Below, one piece after another: positions 36,912-50,900 of a DNA stretch of 64,000 nucleotides. The stretch spans positions 935,956 to 999,955 of the forward strand of contig VZTI01001782.1 of NCBI GenBank assembly GCA_013397865.1. Direction: 5' to 3'. A program made the position numbers and the translations under genes. Below the pieces are notes generated by a model. That model saw nothing but the letters and a program-made list of their open reading frames with translations. It did no database searches and was not told the origin of the DNA. The stretch's first letter is position 1. Every line of letters begins with the position of its first letter. This DNA is from Struthidea cinerea (taxonomy: Eukaryota; Chordata; Aves; Passeriformes; Corcoracidae).

Positions 36912-39900
36912 CTTTCCCCCTCGGGTTCTGCCACCACCGCTGGCCAAGAACAATGTAGGGTCCAACGTAAGGCAAAAAGGAAATGCTGCAGCAGGTGTCT
37001 GCCAGTTACCACCCCGGGCTTAGGCTGAACAGATTGACTCCACTACCTCCAGCCATAAGCAAGAAGCTGCATCTTCCCCAAATGGGCTTAAAAAAGGACA
37101 AGCTGGGTATTTCCTTTCACCTTCTCACAGCGCTTCAAATTTCCTTCCACCTCTCTGTTTCCTGTTGCTAACCTCTCCTGATGAGGGTTTACTGAAGACA
37201 GATCCTTGTCTTTCTGCGTACAGAAATTAAAATCCAGGTTTTGTGTGTGAGAGCATGCCATCCATTAAAACAAGCAAATTGTAGAAAGAATTGTATTCTT
37301 TTCCTTGGAATTTAGTTCTTGAAGGACTGGATCATCTGGGGGTGTACATTCCATCAGAGAGACATGCTCTGATGTCCATTTAAGTCATGGAGAGAAGTTT
37401 GCAACCTAGAGACACACAGACAAAAAAAAGAAAGAAAAATGGTCAGATTTTTTTTTTCTTTTGTATTCCTCCCAGCCTAATTTCTCTGCTTTTCTCTCCC
37501 CATCCCAGAACTTCTGATCAGCTCAGAGCCCTCAACACAGCAGCTCTGCTGCAGTATTTGCATACTGAGGAGTTTGAGGGTGAAGTTTCAGAAAGGGCAG
37601 AGCATCGACCTGTGGACATTGAGCCTCTTAGTATTGAATCAGCCTCCTCTCTCTGCTCTGGCCTTATTTGAATTACAGTTTGTAGCTATTTGAATGACAA
37701 TGACTCACCTCCCTCCTTCAGCCTGACCTTGATAGCCACAAGATACGAAGCAAAGTATTCATAACTCAGAGCAGCTGAGCAAAAAGCAGCCGGCAAAGGA
37801 GGAAGGAGCAGGATAGGGAGGAAGATGAATCAGTTCTTTTCGCTCTCTTTCCCCAGCCAGCTTAATTTCTTAAGGATTGGGATTGGATTTGTGATTCGAG
37901 AAAGCCAAGCAAAAAGAGCTCATGTGTCCTGGGACAAACAGGGGAAATCAAAGTATAAATGGCCTTTGTTCCACACAGAAAATTGCTCTTTTTTCTGTCA
38001 GGGAAAGGTAGGTGATAGCAGCCTGACCCCAGCCTAGGCAGAGAGACAGGGAGCTGCTCTGGAGGTACAGAGAGACCCAGGGCTGCTCTCCCTTCCCCTC
38101 CTGGTGTCCCCTGCCTGGCAGCAATGGTTTAAACAAGTTTTTAAAAGTCATAAAATGAATCCCTTCATCCCACAGTGTTTTGTGGGAAAGCCATTGTGGG
38201 ACAGCCATTGTTTGTTTTGTTTTTTAACACGTTGTTTATAAAAGTTCAGACGTTTACCAAAAGCCCCAAAAGTGCTATTGCTTAAATAACACTCTTTGTT
38301 TTGTTTTGTTTTTTTTTTTTTTTAAAAGGTAGGGAAAGAATCAGAGACGTGACTGTGTCAGAATATGTGCAATTTATGAATAAGTTAAAGCCCAGTGAGA
38401 GAAGTGTCATTTACTGCCCAGCTGCAGGCTTCAGACCAGCAAAAAAAGAGCAAAATTGCAACTGTTACATTAAACCCCATCATTTTAACCCATTCTGTGC
38501 ATGACATTGATGCAGGATCCCCCTCATTGCTTTACTCAAATGTGATGTTTATCCAGACAGGAGGGGAGTACCGCTGTAGCAGCTTTGCTGCTGGCTCCTC
38601 TCCTGGGGATCTGCGAGGAGCTGCACCAGGCCAAACCGCTTTTCCAAGGGGTTTGACACGGCGCCTTGGAAACAGCTTGGATTTTAGAGGTGGTGTGCAA
38701 ATATTTACAGAGTCCCATAAAGCCGAATCCGAAGACAGGAGCCTCAGACCTCGGTTTTAAGCCTTTGCCCCAGGTTTCTCCTCCCCAGCACGTGACGGGC
38801 AGCATGTGCCCTTCAATTAGCTGTTGTTTGCCAAATGCCTCAAGATTTATTTTCAGTCTGGCCCCTCCACATGCATTTATAGGAGCTCAAGGGCTGACAA
38901 GTGGGTCAGGCTGGATAACAAAGGGCTTTATTAACCCCGTCTGCTTGGGCTCCTTGACCTGGTAAATCAGGGAACCATCCTGCTTTCACTTTAATGTTAC
39001 AGAGGGAAGTTTTCACACTAACCAGAAATCTTCCAAAGTATCCCCGGGTAAAATTCAGGAATCCCAACCTTAGAGAGGTGATATGGGCACGCTGCCACTG
39101 TGCCTTGGAGAGTTAGAAAGGGAGCTCAGGAGAACAGCCCCCCTGCACAGCCCCATCCATGCCAGCTGCTCTCTGTGATGCAGAACAGCTCCAAACACAT
39201 TTGCTTTCCTAGCCTGAATGCAGTTGTGAGTCTAAACAAAAACACAGCCTCTAACAACCCCGAAAACATGCTGAATCCCAGAAGCAAATTGATTTTCCAT
39301 TTATGGAGTGGATAATTCAAGAGCTGTGATGCTGGCGGGTCAACCCCCCACTGCTGTCAGCGCTGGGCCAAGTCAGTATTTGTAAACACAGCTCCTGCTC
39401 TTCTGTTACATTTTTAAGAGGAGGAGGGAGGGGGATTATCCAGCCTTTCTTGGAAAAGCCTATGGAATGGAGTATTGTTGATAAAACAGTTCTGGCTTCC
39501 AAAACAAGCACCCATTTCACCAGATTTATTTATTTATTTATTGTAACTCAGATAAGGTTAAATTTATATTTATAACTCGGGGACGAAAAAACCCAAACCT
39601 AAACCAGTGTTTACACAGTGGGTTACAATGTCTTTAAATTCCTAATCATCCTCTCCTTTTTAGCACATGATGGGAAGGTGAGAAACCGGAGCTCCCAAAG
39701 CCCTTTCCCCATGTGGATATAAACACTGTATACTCTATTTTAATTCTTACTACTTACAGTTTCCTATGAATGTTCATGCTTCCTATGAATAATTATGATG
39801 GAAATATATATACAAATATATAGCTGACAGAAATGCTCCAGGGACTATATATTTGATTTAGGGCCCGAGGAAAAGGAAGACTGAAATGAATGTAAAATCT

Positions 39901-42900
39901 TTCTTCAAGTTCAGTGTGACTTGGACCAAGACCCCTTTTTTTTCCTTTCTTAAACCATGTGGAAGACACAACCCAGATATCACTACTTTTCACAGCATCT
40001 TGCACCACATCTCAGACTGTTCCTATGTCTCCCTCTGCTCACACAAGATTCATGATTCTTTGCAAAAGTGTTTCCATAGGATCCACCAAGGTGCTGGGAA
40101 GTGGAAGATCAGTGGTGTGGGAAACCAGGCAGGGATGCCAACCCCAGCTGTTGGGAATGTTCCACTTCTGGATACTACTTGTGATAGTTAAATTAAGCCA
40201 TTACAAGTAAGCAGCATGACACCAGCCACGGTCCTTATCACCATCCCTCAGCCTGACCTTGGCATTAGTACATCTGTGAACAGGCTATTTTGGCCTCAGA
40301 CCCAGAAACAATTTCTTGGGACTTAAGGTAGGGAGATTTAGTGTCCAGCCCTCTCCCCAGCTACAGCTCCCTGAGAGATAAGCAGAGCTTAATACTGCAC
40401 GCCTGTGGGCAGAGATTCCAGCTCAGCCCATACAAGCAGCAGGTTAAGCTACCTTAAGTGATTGGGTGCTTAAGGTCTTATTTTTGGTCTGGATTTTACC
40501 TGCTACCTTCCCACTCCCCCCCTTTCGATGGATGTCATTGTCCCCGTGTGAGGCACCTTTGTACACCCTGGAACAACTTATTTATGCTGATAATACCCAG
40601 TGATGTGCAGTGCAGGGAAAATCCAAAAGGTCATGTCCCAGGAAGACCATAGAGGCAGGTTCAGAAGAAAGAACAGGTTCCTCCAAACCCTGTCCTGAGC
40701 ACAGAAGTGGGTCCAGTGTGATTAAATGGTCATAAATGAGAGTGGAGCTTAATCTTCTGTCTACATTTCGTGTTGTAAAAGATACCAGGATCAATCAATT
40801 GTGATTGTTTGCCTTCATTGTCTTCTCACATTTTAGAAAGAAGGAATAAAAAGAGCATTTTTTTCACTTTTTTTTTCTCCTCTGAGGTAGATTTTATGTG
40901 CATTGTAAACTCACAATCTGAAGAATGTCCCTGGTCCCTTGCCAATCTGGTAATTAACAAAGATAAAAACACATCGGTTCAATGGACTAATATAAAGTAA
41001 TTCTTAACACCTTCAGGAAATATTTTTTTTACAAATCCACTTACAAACAATGTATTCTCACTGCACTTGTCAGGTTCTGTGACAAAAGCTCATCTGCACA
41101 CCCACAAAGGAGCACAGAACGAAAAGGGGAACCTAAATAATGCTCTGCTCCAGCTGCTCCCAGGCCCATCCCAGGAGCCATCAACCCATCAAAGTCTGCA
41201 CCAAAAGAGCCCAGGGGCACAGCGGCAGGTGGGAACCTGAAACAAGGACTCTGAAGAAGGGACACCCTGCCTGCATCTCTCCCAGGGCTGGCCCTGCACA
41301 GCGTCAGCCTCAGGCATGAAACTCACCCAGGTGAGCTAACTCTGCCTTTGGGACTGAGATGTGTTGCTGCCTGGGGGCATGGGACAGCTTATGGGGTGCA
41401 GGGGCAGGGCATTTGGGCATTACAAAAGATCTGTGTGGTTAGCCACACAATATTGGCACAATGGTTAATTTTTTGATTTCTTTTAATAGATGGGCCTTAG
41501 ACAAAATGCATGAAGAAAATAATAATGAAAAAAAAATTGAGAAAAAATCACTATAAAAATCACTACTCTTCATCCCTCCACATTGTAAACATCCCAGTAC
41601 ATTGGTGTTTGGGCCCTTTTTGATGCCTACTTTCCTAGCAAAGAAGTGCTTTGTACCAGCACCACGCTGAGGAGATCTTTGTTAGCTCGTGTTAGATGCT
41701 GATGGTACAGGATCCAGCTTTTCTGGTCTGTAACTCACATTAAAACCCTGGTGCAAAACGCACTCTCTAGTTTGAAGTTGCCAGCATTTTCCAGACACAG
41801 TATGCCAGGCAGAAGAGCACAAAGGCAACAGGGAACAGCAGCATCCCAGTACCGAGACACTGCCAGAGTTCCACTCAGGGCTTGAACAGCTCAAAGGTCC
41901 CAAAATACTTAAGGCTCAAAACTCGCATATCCACCTCGCCTGTTGGAATGTGGAAAAGGACAGTGTGACCTGCTGCAGCTCTCTCATGACTGAGGGTGGC
42001 CATCATACAACCCTTCAACATCCCATGGTGTTTTACAGCTGGAAACTCTACACTTCAAGGAGTAAGTTCAAGATTTGCTGCGATTTTGACTTCAAGAGAC
42101 TGTGCTGTGCTAGAAAGGCCTCATCAGCAGAACTGCAAGTGCCCATTTTCAGAAGCACAGCTCAGATTCCTGCCCTGCAAAACCTACAGAGATGAAGTAG
42201 TTTCTCAGCTAAGCCACTGACAGCTATATTGTTATAAATTTGGCAGCACAGACAGTATGTCCCTAACCATAATTTCTGCCATTTGAGGACTTTTTTCCTG
42301 TCCACACTTCTTGTGAGTAACTATTCAAGCAACCCTTGGTCTCAAAGCCCTGGCCTGGGAAGAGGCAGGAGGTTAAATCTTGCCTTACTGTACCCACAAG
42401 GGCCCAGACCATCCTTGAAAGATGTCGTTCTAGGGCGACAAAAAGCACGTCCCTGGAAAAACACACATAAATTCACGCCCCTGGTCTGTGCTAGGCCTGG
42501 AGAGGAACAATGGAGAGAACTGTTTCACTCCAAACCACAGGCTGGTCTGCCCTACCCTGCCTCATCACCGGCTGCCTCCCACTGACTGGAGCTGGCTGAC
42601 ATTTAGAAAGAAACAATTCATTGGTCTGACACCTCACCAGAGACCTCTGAGCTTTTGCTACGTGAGACAGTGTGAATTACAGGACAGCCTGGCAGACAGT
42701 CAGAGCTGAACACAGGGTGTGAGCGTGAATCTTAACCAGATGATGCTGGGACCCCCTGCAAGAGCTCTGGTCCGTGGCCCTCAGCCCCAGCAGATCAGTC
42801 TCACCAAGCATTGAAGGCCACATGGAGACATGAGGGGGTGCTGCCTGTGCCCCAGCACAGCCTCTGCCACTTCAGGCTGTTCAATGCTCTGGCAGGCAAA

Positions 42901-42988
42901 GGTGAGCCCTGCCCTTCTCGGGCACCAAAAGCCACAGGACACAATTTTGGAAAAGCACAAGTTGCCACATCCCTTTCCCTTTTTCTGT

Positions 42989-43059
42989 CCATCCATCCAT
43001 CCATCCATCCATCCATCCATCCATCCATCCATCCATCCATCCATCCATCCATCCATCCC
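42989..43059. repeat. (CCAT)n microsatellite
   Basis: About 17 uninterrupted tetranucleotide units. They produce spurious Ser-Ile-His-Pro or Met-Asp-Gly-Trp frames in the translations. A CR1 fragment follows within about 30 bp. Confidence 0.98.
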
Positions 43060-43085
43060 TTAATTACATTATGGATTCCATATAA

Positions 43086-43230
43086 TTCCTCATCCCTGGA
43101 AGTGTTCAAGGCCAGTTTCACTGCGGTCCTGAGCAGCCTGGTCTAGTGGAAGGTGTCCCTGCCCACAGCAGAGGCGGGTAGGAACTAGAGGATCTCTAAG
43201 GTCCCCCCCAACGCAAATCATTCTATGATT
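43086..43230 (+). mobile_element. CR1 LINE 3'-end fragment
   Basis: CATCCCTGGAAGTGTTCAAG, GTGGAAGGTGTCCCTGCCC and GGATCTCTAAGGTCC, ending in CATTCTATGATT. It is a CR1 3' end truncated to about 145 bp, next to the CCAT microsatellite. Confidence 0.9.
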
Positions 43231-44399
43231 AATTAAAACCAGATTGTGTTTTGTCTCTCAGAGCTCACTGGCTCCTCTCTCCTGTCCATCGTTACACCCT
43301 CACAGAGATGGCACGGGTGCTGCTGTCCTGTGTGCACACAGCCACAGAAAGGCAGACCCAAGTCTCACCTGCCCTTTAATCAGGGAGAAAAATATCTGTA
43401 AACCTTCTGCCCCATCCCTGACCATGCTGAGAGGCAGAAATCTGTTTGATTGCCACAGTCAAATGGGGTCGCAGCATTGAAATCAGGCAAAATAGTTGGT
43501 ATATTGCTCTCAGATTTATTAAAATGTTCACTCCAAGCAACTCACACTAATCATATCAACACTGCCTGGAAAACAAAAGCATTCAGGAACACTTAAGCCA
43601 TGAGAAAAAGTAGCTTCAGAAAAATTTGAATGCAGCAGCTCCTCTGTGCTTCTTGCATGTGAAGTCAGCTATTGGGCAGTGTTTCATCCATCACAGTGAA
43701 CAAAAGAAAAACTGGGGGTGGTTTATGGAGCGTAACCTGCACAGCATTTTAGGTGCCAGCGTTCTGAAAAACATCATTACCCACTTGTGCCTTATCAGTG
43801 AGCAGTTTGGCAGCAGGCTGGGGCTGGCCAGGTCGATAGGGAATCTCCCTGGTACTCTGACACAGCCTGCCCTGCCAACATGTGTGACAGGGCTGCATGG
43901 TCAGGGTAAGCAAGCACCTTTTTGTACAAGATGTGCATGAGATCAACAGAAACTTGGGTGGGGAATTCTCATTCTGTTGCCTCAAAATAACTATTTATCT
44001 TGGCAGACTTTAATTTCTGCAAATGAAAACTCCCTCACAGTGTTTGAAGAAAGGGCTGGAGGATCTGGAAAAGGTCACGAGTCTGCTCTTATCCTTGGGT
44101 GCTGAGAACTGCCATCCCTGCCACCTCCCACCATGGTGAAAACATTTTTTCCTCCACCACATCCTCCTCCCTTGCATACCAAGAGTTCAGTCCTGCAAAG
44201 GCTGGAGAAATCGCAGTGTTAATACCCAGGACTAATTGTGCTGTCCTCCATGGGCTACAGTCTGTGCTTGTGTCTTCAGGCCAAGTGGGAGATTTTGCTT
44301 TGAATGGGACTGCAAATGCCATAAAAGATTTTCTGGCTCCAGAATCTCCTTCATGAGGTTCAATAAGGGCAACCCCAGGTATCAACACAGGCAAGAGGA

Positions 44400-44880
44400 T
44401 GAAGAGATTGAAGCAGGTCTGAGGAGAAGGACCTGTCCTATGAAGAACAGGCTGAGAGAGCTGGGTTTGTTCAGCCTGGAAAAGAGAAGGCTATGGGGAG
44501 ATCTCAGAGCAGTTTCCCAGTGCTTAAAGGGGGTTTTTAAGAAAGGAAGGGTGAGATTCTTTATCAGAGCCTGTAGTGATAAGACAAGGCAAAATGGTTT
44601 TAAACTAAAAGATGTAGAGTAGATTTATACTAGATACAAGGTAGAAATTTTTTACAGTGAGAGTGGTGGAACACTGGGACAGGTTTCCCAGAGAGGTGGT
44701 AGATGCCCACCCCTGAAAGTGTTGGAGGCCAGGTTGGATGGGACTCTAAGCAAAATGATCCAGTTGAAGATGTCCCTGCCTATGGCAGAGGGACCCTGTA
44801 AGGGTCCTTTCCAACCCAAACTCCAATTCTATGATTCTATGATTCCATGATTCTGTAATTCTGTGATCCTATGATTCTAA
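44400..44880 (+). mobile_element. CR1 LINE 3'-end fragment
   Basis: Plus-oriented CR1: GAGAGAGCTGGGTTTGTTCA, TTTTACAGTGAGAGTGGTGG, AGGTTTCCCAGAGAGGTGG and TCCTTTCCAACCCAAACTCC, then a long degenerate tail of ATTCTATGATTC units. It is 5' truncated. Confidence 0.94.
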
Positions 44881-46575
44881 GAATAAAAAATGCTGATGAT
44901 CCATTCTATTATCCCAATAAAATTTCCTATTTGATAAATGTCATGTCCCCTACCACCATCTCTTCACACAGCACCTGACTTCCAGCCTTGAGACAGGCAT
45001 GAAACTGGGTTTGGGGTGAATAGAAAGGGTGGGGGGAGCCCAGCTCTCTCCGCTGGTGGCACCAGCTATGCAAGGACGACATTCACCTGGGTATCACTTA
45101 TTCGGAAACACATGAATGTCTGGGACTGTGGAGATAAACTCATGATCAATTTATTTCCACTGGGAACTATAATGTAAGTCACTGTTTATATAATGGCCCT
45201 CTGTTACTGCAGCCAGGCTTGGTATCATGCCAGGCTCAGTGAAAAAAACCACACTGGTAATGCTCCACAGCTTGCCAGTGGGAGCTTGGTCTTAAGTTTT
45301 CCAGGTCATTAGGGTGCCAAGGGAGCACTCAGCCTCATCTGTATACCAGGAAACAACCATGAGATAAACTGGGAGAGGCCAGGGAAAAGGGTGATGAATT
45401 CAAACTCAACGGGCAGCTCCACTGCTGACCTGTTTATGGTCCATTCCTTTGGCTCAACCCTCAGTTCAAATATTTTCAGGACAAAATAGGAGCACTGGAA
45501 TGGCAGAACTGTCCAGCCAAGTCGTGAACAGTAGCATTTACGGCCAAGAGGCTGGAGTTTGCCAGGTCAACCAGGGATGTGCTGAAAAACAACAGTGGAA
45601 AAATAAGCTGCTGGTCAGAATGTCTTCCAGAGCCCCTGTCTTGCTAGAAAGTGATTTTGGAGGAGTCCTACCTCTTTGCACACACTCCATTAATCAGAAA
45701 ATGGCACCTCTGCTTCCCTAGTGGTGCTCCATTTTCTCTTATGTATTCCAAATCCCCTTTCCCACAGATACATTGATGTTTTAAATAGCAAATATATCAT
45801 TAAAAGTTCTTAAAAAATACTCTTTTCCTTCCTTATCCTGTAGTTTGGAATGACAGACACATAGGTTTAACCTGTTGGATGAGAGCTTTTCTGTCATGGG
45901 CCAATACCCACCATGGGTTGGGATGGAACTTTTTTGGGCTGCATGCCCAGAGTCCAAAGCTGGGACAATGAAAATAATAATTTAGGATTTTCTGTGGTGA
46001 AAATCCTAAACTAAAATTCACTCGCTCACTAAAATTTATTCACTCTGTCTCTGTGAATTTCTCTACTTCAAAGAGTTCTTTAAAAATATCGAAGCAGACA
46101 ACTGGACACATAAAAATTGCTGTTTGATTCCTGTTGACAAACTTTGATGGCAATGTACATGGTGGACAGACTGCCCTTGTACTTTCACATCCTTCCCATG
46201 CCATTACATGATTTGTAAGCTGTGATCAAAGCTCTGCTACCCTTTGCTTGGAAAAGAAGAGTTATCAAAGGGATTCTAGGACACCTATATGTGTTTGCAC
46301 CTAGAAGAATTTTTAAGTGGTTCATGATAGGACAAGTCTAGAATTGGAGCCGGTAAGGAGTTTCTCAAGCACAATTTATTTTTATTTCTGTCTTCTTTCA
46401 GATCAGTTTGTCAAAAATGAATCTATTTTTCATCTTGATTTTCTGTATTAAGACATTTTCAAAAAGAAGGATCTTTGACATTTTAAATGAAGAAATCTAG
46501 TTTCATTTTGCAAAAGCTTTTTCTAGAAGATGTGTAACTTTTGGTAATTAAAGAAAAGCAAAACATTTAGAAATT

Positions 46576-46591
46576 AAAAAAAAAAAAAAAA
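46576..46591. repeat. A homopolymer (16 nt)
   Basis: Uninterrupted A run in noncoding sequence. Confidence 0.9.
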
Positions 46592-46921
46592 CAACACTCA
46601 CCACTCCCCCTAAAATACAAAGCATCCCCGTAAGAGAAAGGAAAAATATTATCACTTTTTCTTTTTGGTTTTAGCTTCATGTTGGAATGACTATGGATTG
46701 TTTTTAAAGTCTTGCTAATTCACCAGAGACAGTAAGAAAGCTACTTTCATGTAATTCAAATACACAGTGACAAATTAACAATGGCAGCAGCAGTAGTAGA
46801 AACAGATGCAAACTAAAACTATTGAAAAGCAAATTCCTGTACCTGCATTTGTTTTCATCTTATAGGATTACAGGTGAGGATATAGGATTATTTCAGACTG
46901 TAGAATACGCTGAACTAAAGG

Positions 46922-47062
46922 TGTGTAGTGGGTTGACCCTGGCTGGATACCAGGTGCCCATGCTGGGCATGGGGGCAGCTTCTGGCAGCTTCTCACAGAA
47001 GCCAATCCTGTCGCCCCAGCCCTGTCCCCACTACCAAAACCTGGCCACGTAAACCCAGTACA
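46922..47062. mobile_element. Internally deleted copy of the GGGTTGACCC LTR family
   Basis: It starts TGTGTAGTGGGTTGACCC, then TGGCTGGATACCAGGTGCCC, jumps straight to CAGCTTCTCACAGAAGCC, and ends ACCAAAACCTGGCCACG and AAACCCAGTACA. Both ends match the ends of the copy at 55,925-56,647, but nearly all of the middle (about 580 bp) is missing. It is a short nonautonomous remnant, and I found no clear target-site duplication. Confidence 0.8.
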
Positions 47063-50000
47063 AGGCAGAACCCATCCCCAGGTGTCTTGCTGCACTCTCT
47101 GTGAATATCCAGCTCAAAAATATTCACCAACCTATTCCCTGGTTAAAGCTGGAACTTGTATTTTATATGTGGCCATAAATACAGTTGTTCGTGACTTCAA
47201 AGAACATGTTGTGAGGAACATTAATTTCTGATATTAAGAAAGTGATTAATGCACTGCAGGGGATCTCATGGCATTACAATTCCGAATGCCAAGGAAGATT
47301 AGATGGCAGTGATGATAATATTGATGGTACTGTCAATAATCCCGAAACTCTAGGAAAATGTAGGCAAAATGTTTCCGTTCCCATGTGAGCATCTCTGACT
47401 CTCTTCGCTGGGGTTCCTGCCCTGAAGCAATATCAAGCAGTTGCTGGCACTGTGGGGCTGTTAACTGGAGCTCAGCTGATGGGATCCTCGTTAAACCAAC
47501 AGCATTTCTCTCACAATCGATGGCACCACCTGACACAGCACTGCATTAAACATTTATTCATTGGGCAGACTGAATTCACTCTGAGGAAGATTTAATGACA
47601 CCATAGGGATTTTCTCATTCATTAACTTGGGATTTACATTTAGTCTTTATGGTGCTACAAAGGTGTCAAACTACCCACAGTTAAATTCAGAGGTGTTTTA
47701 GCATCTGTGCCTAGTCTGGACCTGGCAGCCACTGCAAACCTTGCAAGTACAAAACAATACTTCCAAGTTTTCCATCTACTGTGCACACTACTCTAAGTTT
47801 GGCAGCCATAGAAAGTTTATAAGAAGTCTATAAATAACACAATAAAATATATTAGAGATATAAGTAACACATTTGATAATTAATATACTGCGTTACAAGT
47901 CAGAATTACAAAGCCATTAGGCAACCACTTTAATTGATTGATCATTTATGTCCTTAATAGGTGTACTTGGCCTCTTTGGATCCAACTGCACTGTGTGCTC
48001 TTGCTACCAGCCCAGGCACCACCCACCCTCTGTGTGGATGGTGACATTCCCATTCCAGCTTTTGCCCTATATCTACAACAGAGGTGACAGTCAAGAAAGA
48101 AATGAGTGATTCAGGCTGCCTTTTATCCAGAGGACTGATTCATCTCAGGTTGTCTCTGATACCTGATGTATACAAGCAGCTGCCCAGAGCAGGGCACATG
48201 AAAAAAGCCCTTCAGTGCACCGCTGGTGGAAGATTTGCTCTGGTCTACATGGGAGCTTGTGTACAGAAAAAACACAGGGTTTCAGTGAAGAAGAAATTTT
48301 GTCTACTTGTCTGGACTTTTAGAAGTGTTTTTTAGAGAAACAAAGATTTGCACACAATCAAAGTGGCACACAAAAAGCTTCCCATAATCCTGAATATGAA
48401 AATATGTCAAGAGCTGCATGCAAAATGGATTTGCATACATCAGAGCTGCACATACAGCACTCAGCTGGGCATCCTGAAGTGCATTAAAAATGGTAATACC
48501 GAGTTTTGTGGATGCTGATAATTGAATGCTGGAGAAACACACACATACATGCACACAACTATAGCATCTTCCCTACTTGTCTTACTTAGATGGCTAAAAC
48601 ATAAACAGGGAGGTTGCTAAGGCAGCCAGCAACTCCTGAATATTTAAGGGCTTCCTGGTTCAAAGAGAAATTCAAAGTATCACTTAGCCATACAGAAGTA
48701 ATATTTTCAATTCTAAAATGGTATCATTGATTTTGTAAAAGCAGAAATTTTAACACAAGAAAGTGGAGATCAATTCAATATTGTTTTGGTGTTGATCTCT
48801 GCAGTGCTGCCAGCATCCTACCTAGAAATCAAGCTGTAGCAGGCCAGATGCTGGAAACATCAGCTTGAATTTACCCTTTTGCCTATGGCGAGTGGCAGAG
48901 GGAGATCTCTGTCCTTTGGGCTCCTGATTATTGAATCCCAATGGGGAAGCCCCGGCTGCTTACTTTTCCCCAATAATAATTCCCAGCGTTTTCCCAGTTA
49001 GTGACACATTAGAAAACCACAAACTTTTTCTAGCGCATCAACAAAAGATAAACACCAGTCCTACACGGGCTGGTTTGGTGCTGGTCAGAAACCTCAGCTT
49101 CAGCCTTGGTGTTACTGTCCCGAAGTGACCATAACTGTAAGAGCACTTTGTCAGCACAAAACACACAGCAGGGCAACACCTAAAGCTGAATTCTGCCCTT
49201 GGGTTCAAGATCGCACCTCCCATTCAAGCACTGAGAACAGGACCCCACATTCACTGCAATACCCTTTCCCCACCTAAAACATCCCTCCCTTTTCAGTGGG
49301 ACAGGGAAGCTTTCCTTTGGGATTACAAGGTTTTGTGCATGTGACTATTGCAATGCATGTGGGATCCTGCTCTCACTCTGATGAAAAATTTCATGGTAAC
49401 TTTTAAAATGGAGTTTATGAAAATGTCACCACTTGCTGTAGAAATAAAGCTCCTGGCAAGTTGTAATGGGCACACTGTTAAAAACTAACAGTCCCCAGTG
49501 ACCACAGACAGCAGAGCCCCGGGGTTTTGCGCTTTCTCTTAAATGAGCCACCAATTTGTGTCCAAAAGTTTGTTTTAAAAGTGGCAGCCGTAACATTTTT
49601 ATTTGTGTTTTGCCTTTATTAAGGAAAGAAAAAAGAAACCTTTAATTAAAATCTCTCAAAGATTTGCAGGGAAATATATACCAAGAACCTGGGAAATGGG
49701 CTGTTCTGCTTGGCTTGGTTTTAAACAGGGTAATATGAGTTTTTAATCTTTTGATACTACGCCTCTCTTGCTCAAAAATAAAAAGTGAATGCTGAAAAAT
49801 AATGACTACATCCAAAGAGAAGTCATTACAAACAGAACTTAGACGTTCCCAGAGGAGAACTGACCTATGACTTCTTACAGAGATCCATCAGCTGAAGGGC
49901 ACCATTGTTTTAATTTCCTCTGAAATGAGACGTGAGTTCCCAGCCCCAGAAGTGTCACACTCAGCCACAGGGGGATGATCCAGTACTTGGTAATTGCTGC

Positions 50001-50900
50001 TGCTGGGGAGTTTCCATCCTTAGGAAAAGAGAGTGGATACCAGGGGTTCCTGTCCCTCAGTGGATTGCTAGATCTTTGTTTGAAAGATGAAGTTCCCAAG
50101 TTTCCTGTTCCCAGCATCACTGCTGCCGACATGTTTCCAAACCTGCAGCTGATGGAAATTGTTCTCATTTTGCAGCCTCCTGTATTTCTTCCTTCTGAAT
50201 TTCATTGCCCCTGCTCTGGTTTATGTGCATGGCAGATTTGGTGCACCTCTCATTTCCTCAGTGAGGAAAGTGCGAAAGATGCACAGCAACGAGGCTCAGA
50301 GTGACAGCACATGGCAGATGGAGGCAAAGTGATCTTTCCTGAGTTTTACAAATATCTGCAGTCATTTCTGTTCATGGAGCTACCAGCCGGAACGGCGGCC
50401 AAGGAGGAGACTGCTAACCCCTCAGAGCCATTCAGAGAGGTGCAGTTCCTGGCTGACACACGAAACTGAGACGGTTTGGCTTCAGTCCTGGACATTTGTT
50501 CATAGACTCGTGGGAGGCTCAGCTGGGTGAGGTGCTGAGAGGTTTCCTCCCATGCAGAGGCAGTACCAACCAGTCCCACATGACTAATAGATGACTTTTT
50601 AACTCCTTCTCTGCAAACAACCAGTGAAGGAAGTTTTCTTGCCTCTCTTGAGCAATTCGTTATCAGTAGAAGATCATAAGACAACAGCAAAAAATGTGCT
50701 TCCCCAAACTCCTATTTGATTAACAGTCTTAAAGGAGTGAAGGAAGAAACTGAAACAAGCCCAGCCTTCAGATGAAACACTGTGCTGCGATGCCCTCAGT
50801 CCTGAATAAAAACCAAACTCTTTAGGGTCACCTCGGAGCATTCCCCTGCAAAGCCTACGAGCTGAAGCTGCACCCTGGCTTGCACAGCAGTGCAGGGGCA
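47063..50900. other. Noncoding sequence, no gene recognised
   Basis: AT-rich, single-copy-looking DNA. Frames up to 114 codons occur but show no known family. Confidence 0.5.

Larger units (their letters stand above)
36912..46921. other. Upstream of ST3GAL1 coding start: presumed 5' UTR intron, no gene recognised
   Basis: About 10 kb without a recognisable coding exon. It holds a T run at 38,309-38,323, (TTTA)n near 39,527-39,544, a (CCAT)n microsatellite, two CR1 copies and an A run (46,576-46,591). ST3GAL1 in other vertebrates has noncoding 5' exons far upstream, so this is probably intronic, but no noncoding exon could be placed. Confidence 0.5.

Noticed and set aside
36600..36965. Extending the ST3GAL1 N-terminus upstream to 36,965
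   Set aside because: The upstream codon is TTG. The ATG at 36,911 has a strong context and gives the expected short cytosolic tail and a 342-residue protein.
41584..41595. TGTAAACATCCC, identical to the 5' end of miR-30 family members
   Set aside because: No complementary arm follows to form a hairpin, and the match stops after 12 nt.
42781..43146. Met-Asp-Gly-Trp and Ser-Ile-His-Pro repeat proteins in frames over the CCAT tract
   Set aside because: These are translations of a tetranucleotide microsatellite, not a gene.
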